Assembly: GCA_002712285.1 (NCBI GenBank)
Contig: PATC01000031.1
Coordinates: forward strand, 1 to 33,548
DNA: 33,548 nucleotides
Direction of reading: 5' to 3'
DNA from: Methanobacteriota archaeon
GTDB taxonomy: Archaea > Thermoplasmatota > Poseidoniia > Poseidoniales > Thalassarchaeaceae
The notes below the pieces were generated by a model. It saw only the letters and a program-made list of their open reading frames with translations, did not search any database and had not been told where the DNA came from. Positions within the stretch are counted from its first letter, which is position 1. The number at the start of each line of letters is the position of its first letter. This document shows, one piece after another, positions 13,314 to 22,158 of this stretch. The position numbers were made by a program, and so were the translations under genes.

Positions 13314-15287
13314 TCAGAATTTGCGATCAGGATTATTTCGTCCACGGAACTTAGGGGTAGTTGCTCCGTCTGCCGAATCCTTCCTGGTCCATACTCGAAT
13401 GAACATAACTACGAAGAGAAGGAAAAGAACTGCCCCCGCGGGTGCTAAAATCATCAATGTAGAGGGCGAATTGGATTTACTAGCATCATAAGGATAGAAA
13501 TCGGCCCTATCACCTACACCATCTGAATCTGAATCCTTCCATTCAGTTGGATCAATTGGGAACGCATCGCTGTTGTCTCCAATACCGTCACCATCGCCAT
13601 CCAAGGTCTCGGATGAATCATCAGGGAATACATCAGAATTGTCTCCTACTCCATCGCCATCACGATCCGAATTTTCATCGGGATTATCTGGGAAAGCATC
13701 CTCTGCATCTACAACGCCATCCCTATCTGAATCTACACCAATAATTTCGATTACGTTATTCATGGAAATTGTCTTCCTAGTTCCATCAATCATCATTAGA
13801 TTGAGTTCAAGACCATAGTTCCCAAGCGGTGTATCTTCAGGCAGAGGTATGCTAAGATTCCATACATTACCCTCATCCTTTTGCATTTGACCCCGCAAAC
13901 CTTCGTTGACCCATATGGAGGGAGGAGCTGCTCCTGAGGGAGCCGCAAATGGAGCAGATGACCAATCCAATTCGTTTGGCGTATTTCGATCACCAGAATG
14001 TCCCAATCCTAGTTGGCCTTGTTTATTGAAGCCCCAACATAGTATCGTTCCATTTCGATTCAAAGCACAGGTGTGCCATTCATCAGCGTCGATTGCTACG
14101 ACATCTTCCGCACCGACTACATGCTGAGGAGTATGTAATTCACCGCCAGTAAAACCTACACCTAAGCGACCCTTGTTATTGTGCCCCCAGCAATATACTG
14201 AGCCATTTTCTATTACTGCGCATGAGTGATGAATTCCTAAAGCCAAATCTACTGCAATAGATCCATTTGGGAGATGCGAGATTAACGGGGTAATAGAATT
14301 GCTAGTGGTGTTGTCTCCAAGCATTCCATCCGTGTTAAAGCCCCAACAAGACACCTGTCCATTGTCAAGAATAACACATGAATGAAAATGTCCTACAGCC
14401 AAGTGAACTGCGGCTCTCCCATCAGGCAATGCTACATTGGAAGAGGCAGAATATGTGGTTGATGAAGTGCCTCCATCGCCATTCTGACCAACATGATCTC
14501 TCCCCCAGCACATAACGCCACCATCTGTGAGAAGGATACAGGTATTTTGCTGCCCTCCACCAACTGATTTTAGGGTCCTACCATCAGGAACTGGCACCTG
14601 AACTGGCTCATACTGAGCGGACGTCTCAGCATCCCCATTTCCAAGAATACCCCATGAATCTGAGCCCCAACACATCAGTGATGAATCATCTAGAATGGCA
14701 CAAGTGTGACTACGGCCCATTCCAACAGTTTCAACGGTGCGGTTAGAAGGGATTTTGACAGGATTTGTTGGAGACTTGTAGGTATTCGTCGTACCATCTC
14801 CAGATTCACCATTAGGATTGTACCCCCAACAGTACAGATGGCCTTCAAAAGTCAGAGCGCAAGTGCGATGATATATAGCAAATATAGACTTGAATGGGGA
14901 TCCATCAGGAGATGATATGTGGTTCGTGGGGCGAACATACTTGTCTGAACTCCCTCCATCTCCCAACTGCCCGTGTGGATCGCTGCCCCAACATATTGCT
15001 GAGCCATTTTCTAAAATCCCACAACTATGTTGAACACCTACACTGAGAACTGATTCTGAAGCAGGGTTTGACTCGCCATCAATAATATACTCAAATCGAA
15101 GTGAAGATGCCCCAGGTATTGCACTAAGATCAATCTGGCAATTTACTTCTTGGCCTGCGTTAACAATCTCAGAATCACAATCGATAGAATCAGATGTCAC
15201 CTCTGCGGTAGCCGAGGATGATAACGATTGAAGGGAAAGCAGCAAGAATATAACCGCGACTAGGATAGCCCCACGATGGTTAGTCAC
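13314..15287 (-). CDS. surface protein: signal peptide, seven RCC1-like repeats, TSP3 calcium repeats, C-terminal TM anchor
   Basis: A 657-residue protein starting at GTG 15287 (GAGG five bases upstream; an in-frame stop lies further up). Residues 1-28 form a signal peptide (GAILVAVIFLLLSLQSLSSS). Seven RCC1-type blades follow, each with H-[ST]-C-x-[IL] then CWG about 12 residues later (for example HSCGILENGSAICWG). The paired cysteines would form disulfides outside the cell. A linker of about 80 residues leads to four DxDxDGxxD thrombospondin type 3 repeats (about 519-607). A membrane helix (about 608-629) and a basic tail (RKDSADGATTPKFRGRNN) end it. It is anchored by the C-terminus with the propeller outside. 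The role could be adhesion or binding of extracellular substrate; the ligand is unknown. Confidence 0.9.
   Translation of the reverse strand: MTNHRGAILVAVIFLLLSLQSLSSSATAEVTSDSIDCDSEIVNAGQEVNCQIDLSAIPGASSLRFEYIIDGESNPASESVLSVGVQHSCGILENGSAICWGSDPHGQLGDGGSSDKYVRPTNHISSPDGSPFKSIFAIYHRTCALTFEGHLYCWGYNPNGESGDGTTNTYKSPTNPVKIPSNRTVETVGMGRSHTCAILDDSSLMCWGSDSWGILGNGDAETSAQYEPVQVPVPDGRTLKSVGGGQQNTCILLTDGGVMCWGRDHVGQNGDGGTSSTTYSASSNVALPDGRAAVHLAVGHFHSCVILDNGQVSCWGFNTDGMLGDNTTSNSITPLISHLPNGSIAVDLALGIHHSCAVIENGSVYCWGHNNKGRLGVGFTGGELHTPQHVVGAEDVVAIDADEWHTCALNRNGTILCWGFNKQGQLGLGHSGDRNTPNELDWSSAPFAAPSGAAPPSIWVNEGLRGQMQKDEGNVWNLSIPLPEDTPLGNYGLELNLMMIDGTRKTISMNNVIEIIGVDSDRDGVVDAEDAFPDNPDENSDRDGDGVGDNSDVFPDDSSETLDGDGDGIGDNSDAFPIDPTEWKDSDSDGVGDRADFYPYDASKSNSPSTLMILAPAGAVLFLLFVVMFIRVWTRKDSADGATTPKFRGRNNPDRKF
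13467..13733 (-). repeat. four thrombospondin type 3-like calcium-binding repeats
   Basis: Within the RCC1 protein, the minus strand encodes four imperfect units of the form D-S-D-x-D-G-x-x-D-x-x-D-x-F/Y-P-x-D. The first three are about 23-24 residues each and the last is truncated. Aspartates at alternate positions are the Ca2+ ligands in this family. The repeat lies between the propeller and the membrane anchor, so it probably works as a calcium-rigidified stalk. Confidence 0.85.
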
Positions 15288-15406
15288 AACCTCAACAATG
15301 AGTTCAAGGCTTCAAACACTTCGGAAATGAGTGTGTATTTTGCCTCAATTCGCTTCGGCAAGCCTCATAAGAAGATGCAAAGTCGCGAGGTTGCTGAGGT
15401 GAGCGA

Positions 15407-15589
15407 ATGAGCAAAGGCACTCCATCCATGGGTAAGCGTCAGAAGATCGTTCACTTCAGGTGCCGGCGCTGCGGCCGTCACTCCTACCACAAGCAGAAGC
15501 GCGCCTGCTCCGCATGCGGATATGGCGTGACTGCTCGCCGACGCAAGTACCGATGGTCCAAGCGAAATCGTCTCATTGGTAGCAAGTAA
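15407..15589 (+). CDS. 50S ribosomal protein eL37
   Basis: A 60-residue protein, MSKGTPSMGKRQKIVHFRCR onward, with the intact eL37 zinc ribbon (C19-x2-C22 and C34-x2-C37; FRCRRCGRHSYH, CSACGYG) and the basic C-terminus ARRRKYRWSKRNR. Its Shine-Dalgarno TGAGGTGA lies at 15395-15402, four bases from the ATG. It stands 60 bases before purF, a pairing common in archaea. The Sm-like gene that often precedes eL37 is absent here. Confidence 0.96.
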   Translation: MSKGTPSMGKRQKIVHFRCRRCGRHSYHKQKRACSACGYGVTARRRKYRWSKRNRLIGSK

Positions 15590-15649
15590 GCAGCATCTTG
15601 GCCCACTCAATGTCCATAAGGCGGCCGCACGACAACAAGTTGAGGACCC

Positions 15650-17185
15650 ATGTGCGGCATCATTGGGATTCTCGCTCCGTCTGGCCAACAAGCCAGGCAG
15701 CAAATTTACGACGGATTACTAGTCCTACAACATCGTGGTCAAGATGCAGCAGGGATTGTTACCTGCGACGGTGAACGATTCCACCAGAGAAAATCCAATG
15801 GTTTAGTCGGCGATGTATTTCGTCAGAGCCACATGGATCTTCTTGGCGGCCCCATGGGTATCGGCCATGTCCGCTATCCAACTGCGGGTGGATCATCTTC
15901 CGCAGAGGCACAACCATTCTACACAAATTCCCCCTATGGGATGGCATTAGCTCACAATGGTAACTTAACAAATGCTCAAGATTTGCTACATGATTTGATT
16001 CACCACGATCGGCGTCATGTAAACACAAATAGCGACTCGGAAGTTCTACTCAATGTCCTTGCCACTGAACTTGAACGCGCGCATGCGACCCGAATAGAAG
16101 GTGAAATTTACCTTGACTGCGGAGACCTATTTGATGCCGTTGAACGTGTCCATGCTCGAGTAGAAGGTTCGTACGCAGCGGTGACTGTCCTGTCAGGGTA
16201 TGGTATTCTCGCCTTCCGCGATCCTCTTGGAATCCGCCCCCTAATTCATGGCGTAAGGGAAGACGAGAATGGTTCAACACATGTTTTCGCATCTGAAAGT
16301 GTTGTTCTTACAGCACTTGGATGTGAAATCGTAAGTGATGTCGCTCCTGGAGAAGCTGTCTTTGTCGATGAAAATGGCAGAGTACTTCGTCGAGTTTGCC
16401 ATCCTAAACCCCGTCTCAGCCCCTGTATCTTTGAGCACGTATATTTCGCTCGTCCGGATTCAGTCATTGATGGGATATCAGTATACGAATCCCGAATCCG
16501 GATGGGTGAACGCCTCGCAAAGCAAATTCTGGCAAAATACCCCCACCATGAAATCGACGCAGTTATGCCGATTCCAGATAGCGGAAGAATCGCTGCAATG
16601 GAAGTTGCACGAACCCTGGGTGTAGAATATAGAGAAGGGTTCGTCAAAAATCGATATGTTGGGCGTACTTTCATTATGCCAGGTCAGAAGATTCGACAAG
16701 ATAGTGTAAGGAAGAAACTCAACCCTATACCTCACGAATTTGCTGGAAAACGTGTACTTCTCGTGGATGATAGCATCGTTCGTGGAAATACCTCTAGGAA
16801 AATTGTACAACTCGCTCGCGATGTGGGTGCCAAAGAAGTATTCTTTGCAAGTGCTGCACCACCCGTACTCTATCCAAATGTGTATGGCATAGACATGCCA
16901 GCAAAGCAAGAGTATATCGCACACGGGAAAACAAATCAGGAAATCACCGAAGCCATTGGAGCAGATTGGCTCATCTATCAAACTTTAGAGGACCTCGAAG
17001 CCGCCGTAATCGATGCAGGGGGGGGCAGAGTTACTCGATTCGATACTTCTTGCTTCACTGGGAATTATGTGTGCGGGACCATCACAACGGAGTATCTCGC
17101 TGCAGTAGAATCCATTCGAAATGATGGAGCAAAGAAATCACCATCTTCAACCGATGAAACCCTCGATATTCATAATCAAGAATGA
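15650..17185 (+). CDS. purF: amidophosphoribosyltransferase PurF (E. coli-type)
   Basis: A 511-residue enzyme making phosphoribosylamine from PRPP and glutamine, the first step of purine synthesis. It begins MCGIIGI, so Cys2 becomes the N-terminal nucleophile with no propeptide. The glutaminase domain shows LQHRGQDAAGI, GIGHVRYPTAGGSSS and AHNGNLTNA. The PRPP loop VLLVDDSIVRGNT is at about 369-381. The sequence follows E. coli PurF closely (YVGRTFIMPGQ, PNVYGIDMP, C-terminal LDIHNQE). The Bacillus-type Fe-S ligands are largely missing (PNVYGID where that type has PCFYGID; no CxxC before FTG), so no cluster is expected. The gene sits beside eL37 as in other archaea, although the enzyme type looks bacterial. 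Confidence 0.97.
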   Translation: MCGIIGILAPSGQQARQQIYDGLLVLQHRGQDAAGIVTCDGERFHQRKSNGLVGDVFRQSHMDLLGGPMGIGHVRYPTAGGSSSAEAQPFYTNSPYGMALAHNGNLTNAQDLLHDLIHHDRRHVNTNSDSEVLLNVLATELERAHATRIEGEIYLDCGDLFDAVERVHARVEGSYAAVTVLSGYGILAFRDPLGIRPLIHGVREDENGSTHVFASESVVLTALGCEIVSDVAPGEAVFVDENGRVLRRVCHPKPRLSPCIFEHVYFARPDSVIDGISVYESRIRMGERLAKQILAKYPHHEIDAVMPIPDSGRIAAMEVARTLGVEYREGFVKNRYVGRTFIMPGQKIRQDSVRKKLNPIPHEFAGKRVLLVDDSIVRGNTSRKIVQLARDVGAKEVFFASAAPPVLYPNVYGIDMPAKQEYIAHGKTNQEITEAIGADWLIYQTLEDLEAAVIDAGGGRVTRFDTSCFTGNYVCGTITTEYLAAVESIRNDGAKKSPSSTDETLDIHNQE

Positions 17186-17232
17186 GATCAAAATACGGAC
17201 ATTGCTAAATCCCCTCAGCAATAATTCAGACT

Positions 17233-18912
17233 ATGCCCCACCGGATTAAGCCGATTCGCCGAATCCCGTGCGAATCAAGGGTTCGTGCATGTGACCTGAG
17301 TTCAGATGGTTCGATACTCCATTGGACAGACGACGATTCAATGCTGACCTTAATACCTACAATGGATAATGATGTTGAGCCAACAAAGATACGGCTCGAA
17401 GAAGAAGGAGATCACATTGTAGCGCTAACTGATGGAGTTTCTATCGTTGGACTCGTCTCAAATGATGTAATCTGCATCGATAACGAAGGGAACGAAAGTT
17501 GGCGTGTAAATGCAGCAGGAGGAGTGGACATCCTCGCTCACACGCCAGATAAGACCCGATTTCTCGTGATTGATGGGATTCGACAGGCTACTCTCTTTGA
17601 TTCTCAAGGTGTGACACAAACCAAGCAATCACGCGGTGAAACTTGTATTGCAGCTCTTAGGGACGATGGTGGTGCATTCGCAATTGCCGACGATGAAGGT
17701 ACGATCCATCTCATCGACGCTAGTGGTGAAAACATAGCGACAATTGGACCACGGACAGAACAATCTGATAGGATCACGCAAATGACTTTCAAGCCCGACG
17801 GCATACTCGTCGTATCATCAGAATGTATTGGTTTGACGGACTCGGAGACGCCGCAGACCGTGATTCAATGCTTCTCTGAATCTGGACAATTAATCCATAC
17901 AACTGAAATCGATTCACCTGCCACCTCTCTATTTGGGACCCTCACCGGAGTCCTAGCAGGTCTTGAAAATGGTGATGTCATCGAATACCAAGTTGGTTCC
18001 GATGAAGGGATAAAATGGGCACAACTTGGATACGAAATCAAAGATGTCCGTGTTCATGACGACGATCTTCTCATCGGGGCGTGGTTTCATCTCCGAAGAT
18101 TCATGGCACCCATGGAAGAGGCATGGGCTGTAGAACACCCTGGACTAATCGATCGAACCGTCTCAGACATAGGTGGGAGATTGATTGCAATCTCTGGTGA
18201 TAATCGGAACGATTACACACGAATAAACCGGATTGATCTCTATGATCCTGATGCTGAACGTATTGAAGTTGATGATAGTGATATAGATGGCATGCTAGAT
18301 GAGGACCCTGATTTGTTTGGAGGTGCTCTAAGCGGTACAGGGTCGATGGATATCGCTGATGCCCTCGAAAGCACCTCTGTAGCTTCGAGTGAGGAATTTG
18401 AAGAAATTGAAGATATCCTTACTCATGAAGAAATGGAAGAATATGCACATTCTGCGACGACAGATGTCCAATTAGAGGACCTCTTGTCCGATCTTGAAGA
18501 TGAAGTAGGTGTTGAAAAAGAGGAAGTAAATGAAGGATCAGATGAGAATGAACTTCTTGAAAATATCATCGATGAAGATGTGTTTAGTGCACAGCCGCCT
18601 ATTGTTGATTCAGGCGAGGACCGCGAAGTCGAACCAACTGATGATGGTACAGTAACTGTCACATTAGATGGAAGAAGTTCGCAAAGTGTGGATGGAAGTA
18701 TAGTCCGTTGGGAATGGAGAGATGAAGAAGGGAGGCCAATTGGTGATACACCCGCGATTAAAGTACGATTGAAGTCTGGTCACCATTCATTCACACTGAC
18801 GGCCGAGACAGATCGAGGAACGGCAGCGTCAGACACTGTAACCATACACGTTCTAGGAGAAGACAATGATGATGATGTCTTGGATTTACTTGATAATAAC
18901 TCAGAGGGATGA
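17233..18912 (+). CDS. beta-propeller protein with acidic linker and PKD-like domain
   Basis: A 559-residue protein. Residues about 10-340 contain repeated propeller-type strands (SSDGSILHWTDDD, DNEGNESWRV, RDDGGAFAIADDEGTIHLID, FKPDGILVVSSE), so WD40/PQQ-like blades. A long Glu/Asp-rich linker (about 345-455) includes the stretch LEDLLSDLEDEVGVEKEEV. The last about 100 residues look like a PKD/Ig-like domain (VTLDGRSSQSVDGSIVRWEW, HSFTLTAETDRGTAASDTVT). No signal peptide or membrane helix is visible, unusual for a PKD-like domain. A TATA-like ctaaat at 17205-17210 lies about 25 bases before the ATG, fitting a leaderless transcript. The last 12 bases overlap the convergent etfA. The function is unknown; a protein-binding scaffold is the simplest guess. 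Confidence 0.8.
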   Translation: MPHRIKPIRRIPCESRVRACDLSSDGSILHWTDDDSMLTLIPTMDNDVEPTKIRLEEEGDHIVALTDGVSIVGLVSNDVICIDNEGNESWRVNAAGGVDILAHTPDKTRFLVIDGIRQATLFDSQGVTQTKQSRGETCIAALRDDGGAFAIADDEGTIHLIDASGENIATIGPRTEQSDRITQMTFKPDGILVVSSECIGLTDSETPQTVIQCFSESGQLIHTTEIDSPATSLFGTLTGVLAGLENGDVIEYQVGSDEGIKWAQLGYEIKDVRVHDDDLLIGAWFHLRRFMAPMEEAWAVEHPGLIDRTVSDIGGRLIAISGDNRNDYTRINRIDLYDPDAERIEVDDSDIDGMLDEDPDLFGGALSGTGSMDIADALESTSVASSEEFEEIEDILTHEEMEEYAHSATTDVQLEDLLSDLEDEVGVEKEEVNEGSDENELLENIIDEDVFSAQPPIVDSGEDREVEPTDDGTVTVTLDGRSSQSVDGSIVRWEWRDEEGRPIGDTPAIKVRLKSGHHSFTLTAETDRGTAASDTVTIHVLGEDNDDDVLDLLDNNSEG

Positions 18913-19818
18913 GAACGCGTCTTTGAGGGCGGGGAGAGCATCTTCCCAGTTCGCTACAATACCGTAATCAGCTACACCAAAGATGGGTGCGTCTGCATCC
19001 TTATTTATTGCAACAATGTATTTCGACGAACGCATGCCAGCAAGATGCTGAATTGCTCCAGAGATGCCCACTGCGATGTAGAGAGTAGGTGTCACGACTT
19101 TACCAGTCTGGCCAACTTGGATACTATGGGAGAGACCCCATTCATCGACTACTGCTCTGGATGCCCCCACAGCGGCACCAATCTGGTCTGCGACCTCTTC
19201 AAGAGCGGACCAGTTGTCGATACTACCCATACCACGGCCACCTGAAATTACAATATCAGCTTCCGCAACATCTAGCCGAGCACTTGCCTTGGCAATAGCC
19301 TCCTGAACTGTGACGTTCACATCAGTAGAGTGATTCACGGTAGATACAGATGCTGAACCACCAGAGCCTGCGGCCGGGAATGCGTTAGGTCGAATGGTCA
19401 CAACACAATCTCCGTCAACCTTGACTGTCTCCATAGCCTTGCCAGAGTAAATTGGGCGCTGAATGGTCAAGCCATCACTGATCTCTGTAGCGTCTTGTAA
19501 TACTGGGATACCGCGTGAGGCTGCCATCCTCGCAGCGATTTCACGACCGTTCGGAGTAGCAGCAGCAAAAACAGTTCCTGAACCGGATGCGCTGTTAAGC
19601 GAAGTCGCCCAAGACCCACCATCAAATGATGCAAAGCAATCACCCTCCACTGAAATCACTGAACCTACGCCCTCTATGCTAGCGGCTGAATCTGATCCTA
19701 ATCCCCCAGGGCAAAGGACTGTTGGTGCAGCTCCTATTTTGACAGCGGCCGTGACCATTTGTGCAGTCACAGGGTGAATCCCGTCTTTGTTAGCCTCAGC
19801 AATAATTGTAACATCCAT
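18901..19818 (-). CDS. etfA: electron transfer flavoprotein subunit alpha
   Basis: A 305-residue ETF alpha. The N-terminal domain begins MDVTIIAEANKDG. The C-terminal FAD domain has the family blocks VISGGRGMGSIDNWSALEEV, GAAVGASRAVVDEWGL, QVGQTGKVVTPTLYIAVGIS, GAIQHLAGMRSSKYIVAINK and PIFGVADYGIVANW. The ATG at 19818 follows a strong GAGGAGG (19827-19833). The longer in-frame opening to 19998 overlaps etfB and is not protein-like. With EtfB it takes electrons from acyl-CoA dehydrogenases and passes them to a quinone reductase. A likely donor is the dehydrogenase at 27198-28373. No ETF:quinone oxidoreductase gene lies in the window. Confidence 0.96.
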   Translation of the reverse strand: MDVTIIAEANKDGIHPVTAQMVTAAVKIGAAPTVLCPGGLGSDSAASIEGVGSVISVEGDCFASFDGGSWATSLNSASGSGTVFAAATPNGREIAARMAASRGIPVLQDATEISDGLTIQRPIYSGKAMETVKVDGDCVVTIRPNAFPAAGSGGSASVSTVNHSTDVNVTVQEAIAKASARLDVAEADIVISGGRGMGSIDNWSALEEVADQIGAAVGASRAVVDEWGLSHSIQVGQTGKVVTPTLYIAVGISGAIQHLAGMRSSKYIVAINKDADAPIFGVADYGIVANWEDALPALKDAFSSL

Positions 19819-19826
19819 CTTCCATA

Positions 19827-19833
19827 CCTCCTC
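19827..19833 (-). promoter_or_regulatory. Shine-Dalgarno site of etfA
   Basis: The minus strand reads GAGGAGG eight bases before the ATG at 19818. It overlaps the etfB stop codon (19832-19834), so EtfA translation is probably coupled to EtfB. It fixes the etfA start against the longer in-frame opening. Confidence 0.7.
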
Positions 19834-20593
19834 AGAGTACCTTAGCCTCATTACGTAACTTCTGAACAACATCATCCACGTTCGAAGCACCCTCAAACAT
19901 CTGACCAGGAGCCTTCTCTGCTGGAGGTGCATGGGATGCAATATTTGCTGTAGACCCGGAAACGTCAACCCCAAGTGATGCAGCATCGTGAGAGCCAATG
20001 GCCTTCTTTTTGGCCATCATGATACCCTTCACATTAGGACGGCGAAGCTCTGAATCTGTCTTGTCAAAGGTAAGCACACAAGGAGCGGATAGAGTGACGC
20101 GTTCAGCACCTCCGGAAGTTGTTCGAAGTGCAGATAGGCCTGAATCATCGGCTCCGACCTCAGTCACGCCAGTGATACATGCTGCTCCCATCAATTCAGC
20201 CACACCGGGACCTGTACTACCTGCATTCGTATCTGCTGCCTGCTTCCCACAGAATACGATAGATGCACCAGTGTTCTGAACAGCAGCAGCAAGGAGTGCC
20301 TGCATCTTAGTTGAATCCAATGAAGTCAAATCATCTATGGCGACATGCACGAGGGCATCGGCGCCGACAGCAGCAGCATCTCGAAGTCCCTTCTCCGATC
20401 TACTAGGACCACAGGTGATTGCTGTTACACTAGCCCCAGCGGACTCTTTTATACTGAGTGCAGCTTCCAAAGCATATTCATCGAATGGGCTGATTGACCA
20501 CTTGCTAACTGCACTCTCATTCACTCGATCACCACTGACAGTAATCTTAGCAGTCGAGTCAGGAACGTATTTGATTAGAACAGCAATATCCAT
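19832..20593 (-). CDS. etfB: electron transfer flavoprotein subunit beta
   Basis: A 253-residue ETF beta: MDIAVLIKYVPDSTAKITV at the start, then the family pieces NESAVSKWSISPFDEYALEA, VTAITCGPSRSEKGLRDAAA, VGADALVHV, IVFCGKQAADTNAGSTGPG and the late LRRPNVKGIMMAKKK stretch. The subunit binds AMP and makes the dimer with EtfA, which follows after 13 bases in the usual beta-alpha order. ATG 20593 is chosen because the family begins here; the in-frame opening extends to 20647 without similarity. The gap of 72 bases to the gene at 20666 suggests the promoter lies there or further upstream. Confidence 0.95.
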   Translation of the reverse strand: MDIAVLIKYVPDSTAKITVSGDRVNESAVSKWSISPFDEYALEAALSIKESAGASVTAITCGPSRSEKGLRDAAAVGADALVHVAIDDLTSLDSTKMQALLAAAVQNTGASIVFCGKQAADTNAGSTGPGVAELMGAACITGVTEVGADDSGLSALRTTSGGAERVTLSAPCVLTFDKTDSELRRPNVKGIMMAKKKAIGSHDAASLGVDVSGSTANIASHAPPAEKAPGQMFEGASNVDDVVQKLRNEAKVL

Positions 20594-20665
20594 CTTTACA
20601 CCCGGGTAATCTTTGCCAATGGGATGTCCTCTATCAAGATTCGGCATGAACCATGATGCTCAAGA

Positions 20666-21325
20666 TTACGATTCTTCATCATCCGGATCCCAACCTAAAC
20701 CAGGAGGACGGATATGTTTGGCCACAATATCCCCTGCCTCAAATGAATCGATCTCATGATCGACAATGAGATGTCGGACCAATAGGTGACGTGGCATTGT
20801 TTGGTCGCAAATAGGACAATCTGTAATCGGCATATGCCTTCGTCCTACAAACTCATTTCGTCCATCTTTAGTCAACAAACGACGGAATGTTCGAAGTATT
20901 ACAAACATAGATACGAAGAAGAGGAAGCAGCCACCACAGGCGAATCCACCGATTACACTGGACGTTCCTTCGTCACCCAGGAGGGTAATGTCATGACGTT
21001 GTTGTCTTTCCCCTTGGCCCTCGGAAGAATTCCAATCGATTGTGAAAATCGAAGCCTGTCCTGAGACGGTTATGTATAGCTTTGAATCTGCATCTGACTC
21101 TTCGACATCTAGTGTTAAACGATAACTTCCGGCGAAATCAGTCATTGTCTCTAAGCCGTCGTTTCGCTCGCAAACATCACTCCCTACACATTGAATTTGA
21201 AGTGGCTCGTAAGCCACTGCAGTATTACGAGATGTTGTTACAGTCCCATATACGGTATAATCCTCAGCGGTAACTACTGGAACCAACAGTAGAACTAGCC
21301 CGATTAGAATGAGGGGGGCCCGCAT
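20666..21325 (-). CDS. membrane-anchored protein with extracellular beta domain and cytoplasmic C2H2-like zinc finger
   Basis: A 219-residue protein. Residues 1-20 are a signal peptide ending VVTA. Residues 21-115 look like a carboxypeptidase-regulatory-like (Ig-type) beta domain (YTVYGTVTTSRNTAVAYEPL, TDFAGSYRLTLDV) with a likely C46-C52 disulfide. A membrane helix at about 122-145 (GGFACGGCFLFFVSMFVIL) is followed by basic residues. The cytoplasmic tail carries a zinc-finger-like motif, C170-x2-C173-x11-H185-x4-H190 with an extra H180. The topology follows from the signal peptide and the positive charges after the helix. I recognise no full-length family. It may link an external signal to an internal nucleic-acid or protein partner, which is speculative. 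It may share a transcript with etfBA. Confidence 0.75.
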   Translation of the reverse strand: MRAPLILIGLVLLLVPVVTAEDYTVYGTVTTSRNTAVAYEPLQIQCVGSDVCERNDGLETMTDFAGSYRLTLDVEESDADSKLYITVSGQASIFTIDWNSSEGQGERQQRHDITLLGDEGTSSVIGGFACGGCFLFFVSMFVILRTFRRLLTKDGRNEFVGRRHMPITDCPICDQTMPRHLLVRHLIVDHEIDSFEAGDIVAKHIRPPGLGWDPDDEES

Positions 21326-21341
21326 GTGACTAAATTATTCT

Positions 21342-22082
21342 TCAAGCACTTGAATGAATGTCAATTGACCTAAATGTGGATTGTCTAAGCATTAGCACTG
21401 AACCATAGAGCCCTAAAGCACCCCCGGTAACCAAATCGAATATGTGGTGCTGTTTTGTCGTGAGAGTGGAGAAGATAATCAGAAGTAGGAATGTACCATA
21501 TAGGACACGAAGGAAATCTGGGCGCCCACTATGTATCATCCATTGCCGGCCTGCTGCCCATATGATTACGCAGTGAGAAACGTGTAATGAAGGCCAAGAT
21601 GACATCGGTTGATCTACACTATACTTTGTCTCAATAACGGAGGAGGTAAACGAATCGGTATGAACTAATGCAGCAATCATTTGATCTCGTAGGTCTACCT
21701 CTGCCGGAGCTAAGAAAAAAATCATGATACTGATAACTTCCACTATTAATAGGGTTTAAAGCGTTGTAATGAGCGACTTGACTCCGGCTTGAGTTTTAGG
21801 AACAAGAAGAAGTAGAATCGGATATGCAAACCAGAATAAACCAAGGTAAATCCAAACTGATTCTGGAATAGCAGGGATCTCTCGGTCTAGTCCAATTTGG
21901 GGATTCATCACAGAACGACCAATCCATACTTGCATCCAATTTGTAAGGCCATAGAGTGGCAGCATTGTGATAATTGTTAGAACAGAAATACGCACAAGAG
22001 AAGACCTTACGCCCCCATTAGCAGGAAGGAGGCGGTCCCAGATTGGCCAAGGAGAGAGGAGGCGAGTCTCCAATGAAGACAT
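21342..22082 (-). pseudogene. PAP2-superfamily membrane phosphatase gene interrupted by one in-frame TAA
   Basis: Two openings (22082-21756 and 21743-21342) lie in the same frame, separated by one stop, TAA at 21758-21756. Joined, they give about 245 residues matching the PAP2 (Aur1-like) family: an N-terminal half with DREIPAIPESVWIYLGLFWF, and a C-terminal half with the catalytic motifs SSWPSLHVSH and STLTTKQHHIFDLVTG. The stop falls inside a membrane helix (SLITTL-stop-TLLIVEVISIMIFFLAP), and the codons on both sides continue the helix. No frameshift or other stop is seen, so the loss is very recent, a sequencing error, or the codon is read through. The intact enzyme would dephosphorylate a lipid phosphate or transfer a head group. 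It is divergent from the gene at 22186. Confidence 0.8.
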
Positions 22083-22158
22083 ATTACCCGGTTAGACTAC
22101 AGGCATCTGAACCTTCGTAATATTGCTGTGCAGGATTTAGCAAATACGGAATAATGCG

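Noticed and set aside
13547-13818. Two plus-strand openings rich in His/Pro and Ser
   Set aside because: They are mirror frames of the TSP3 repeats in the RCC1 protein.
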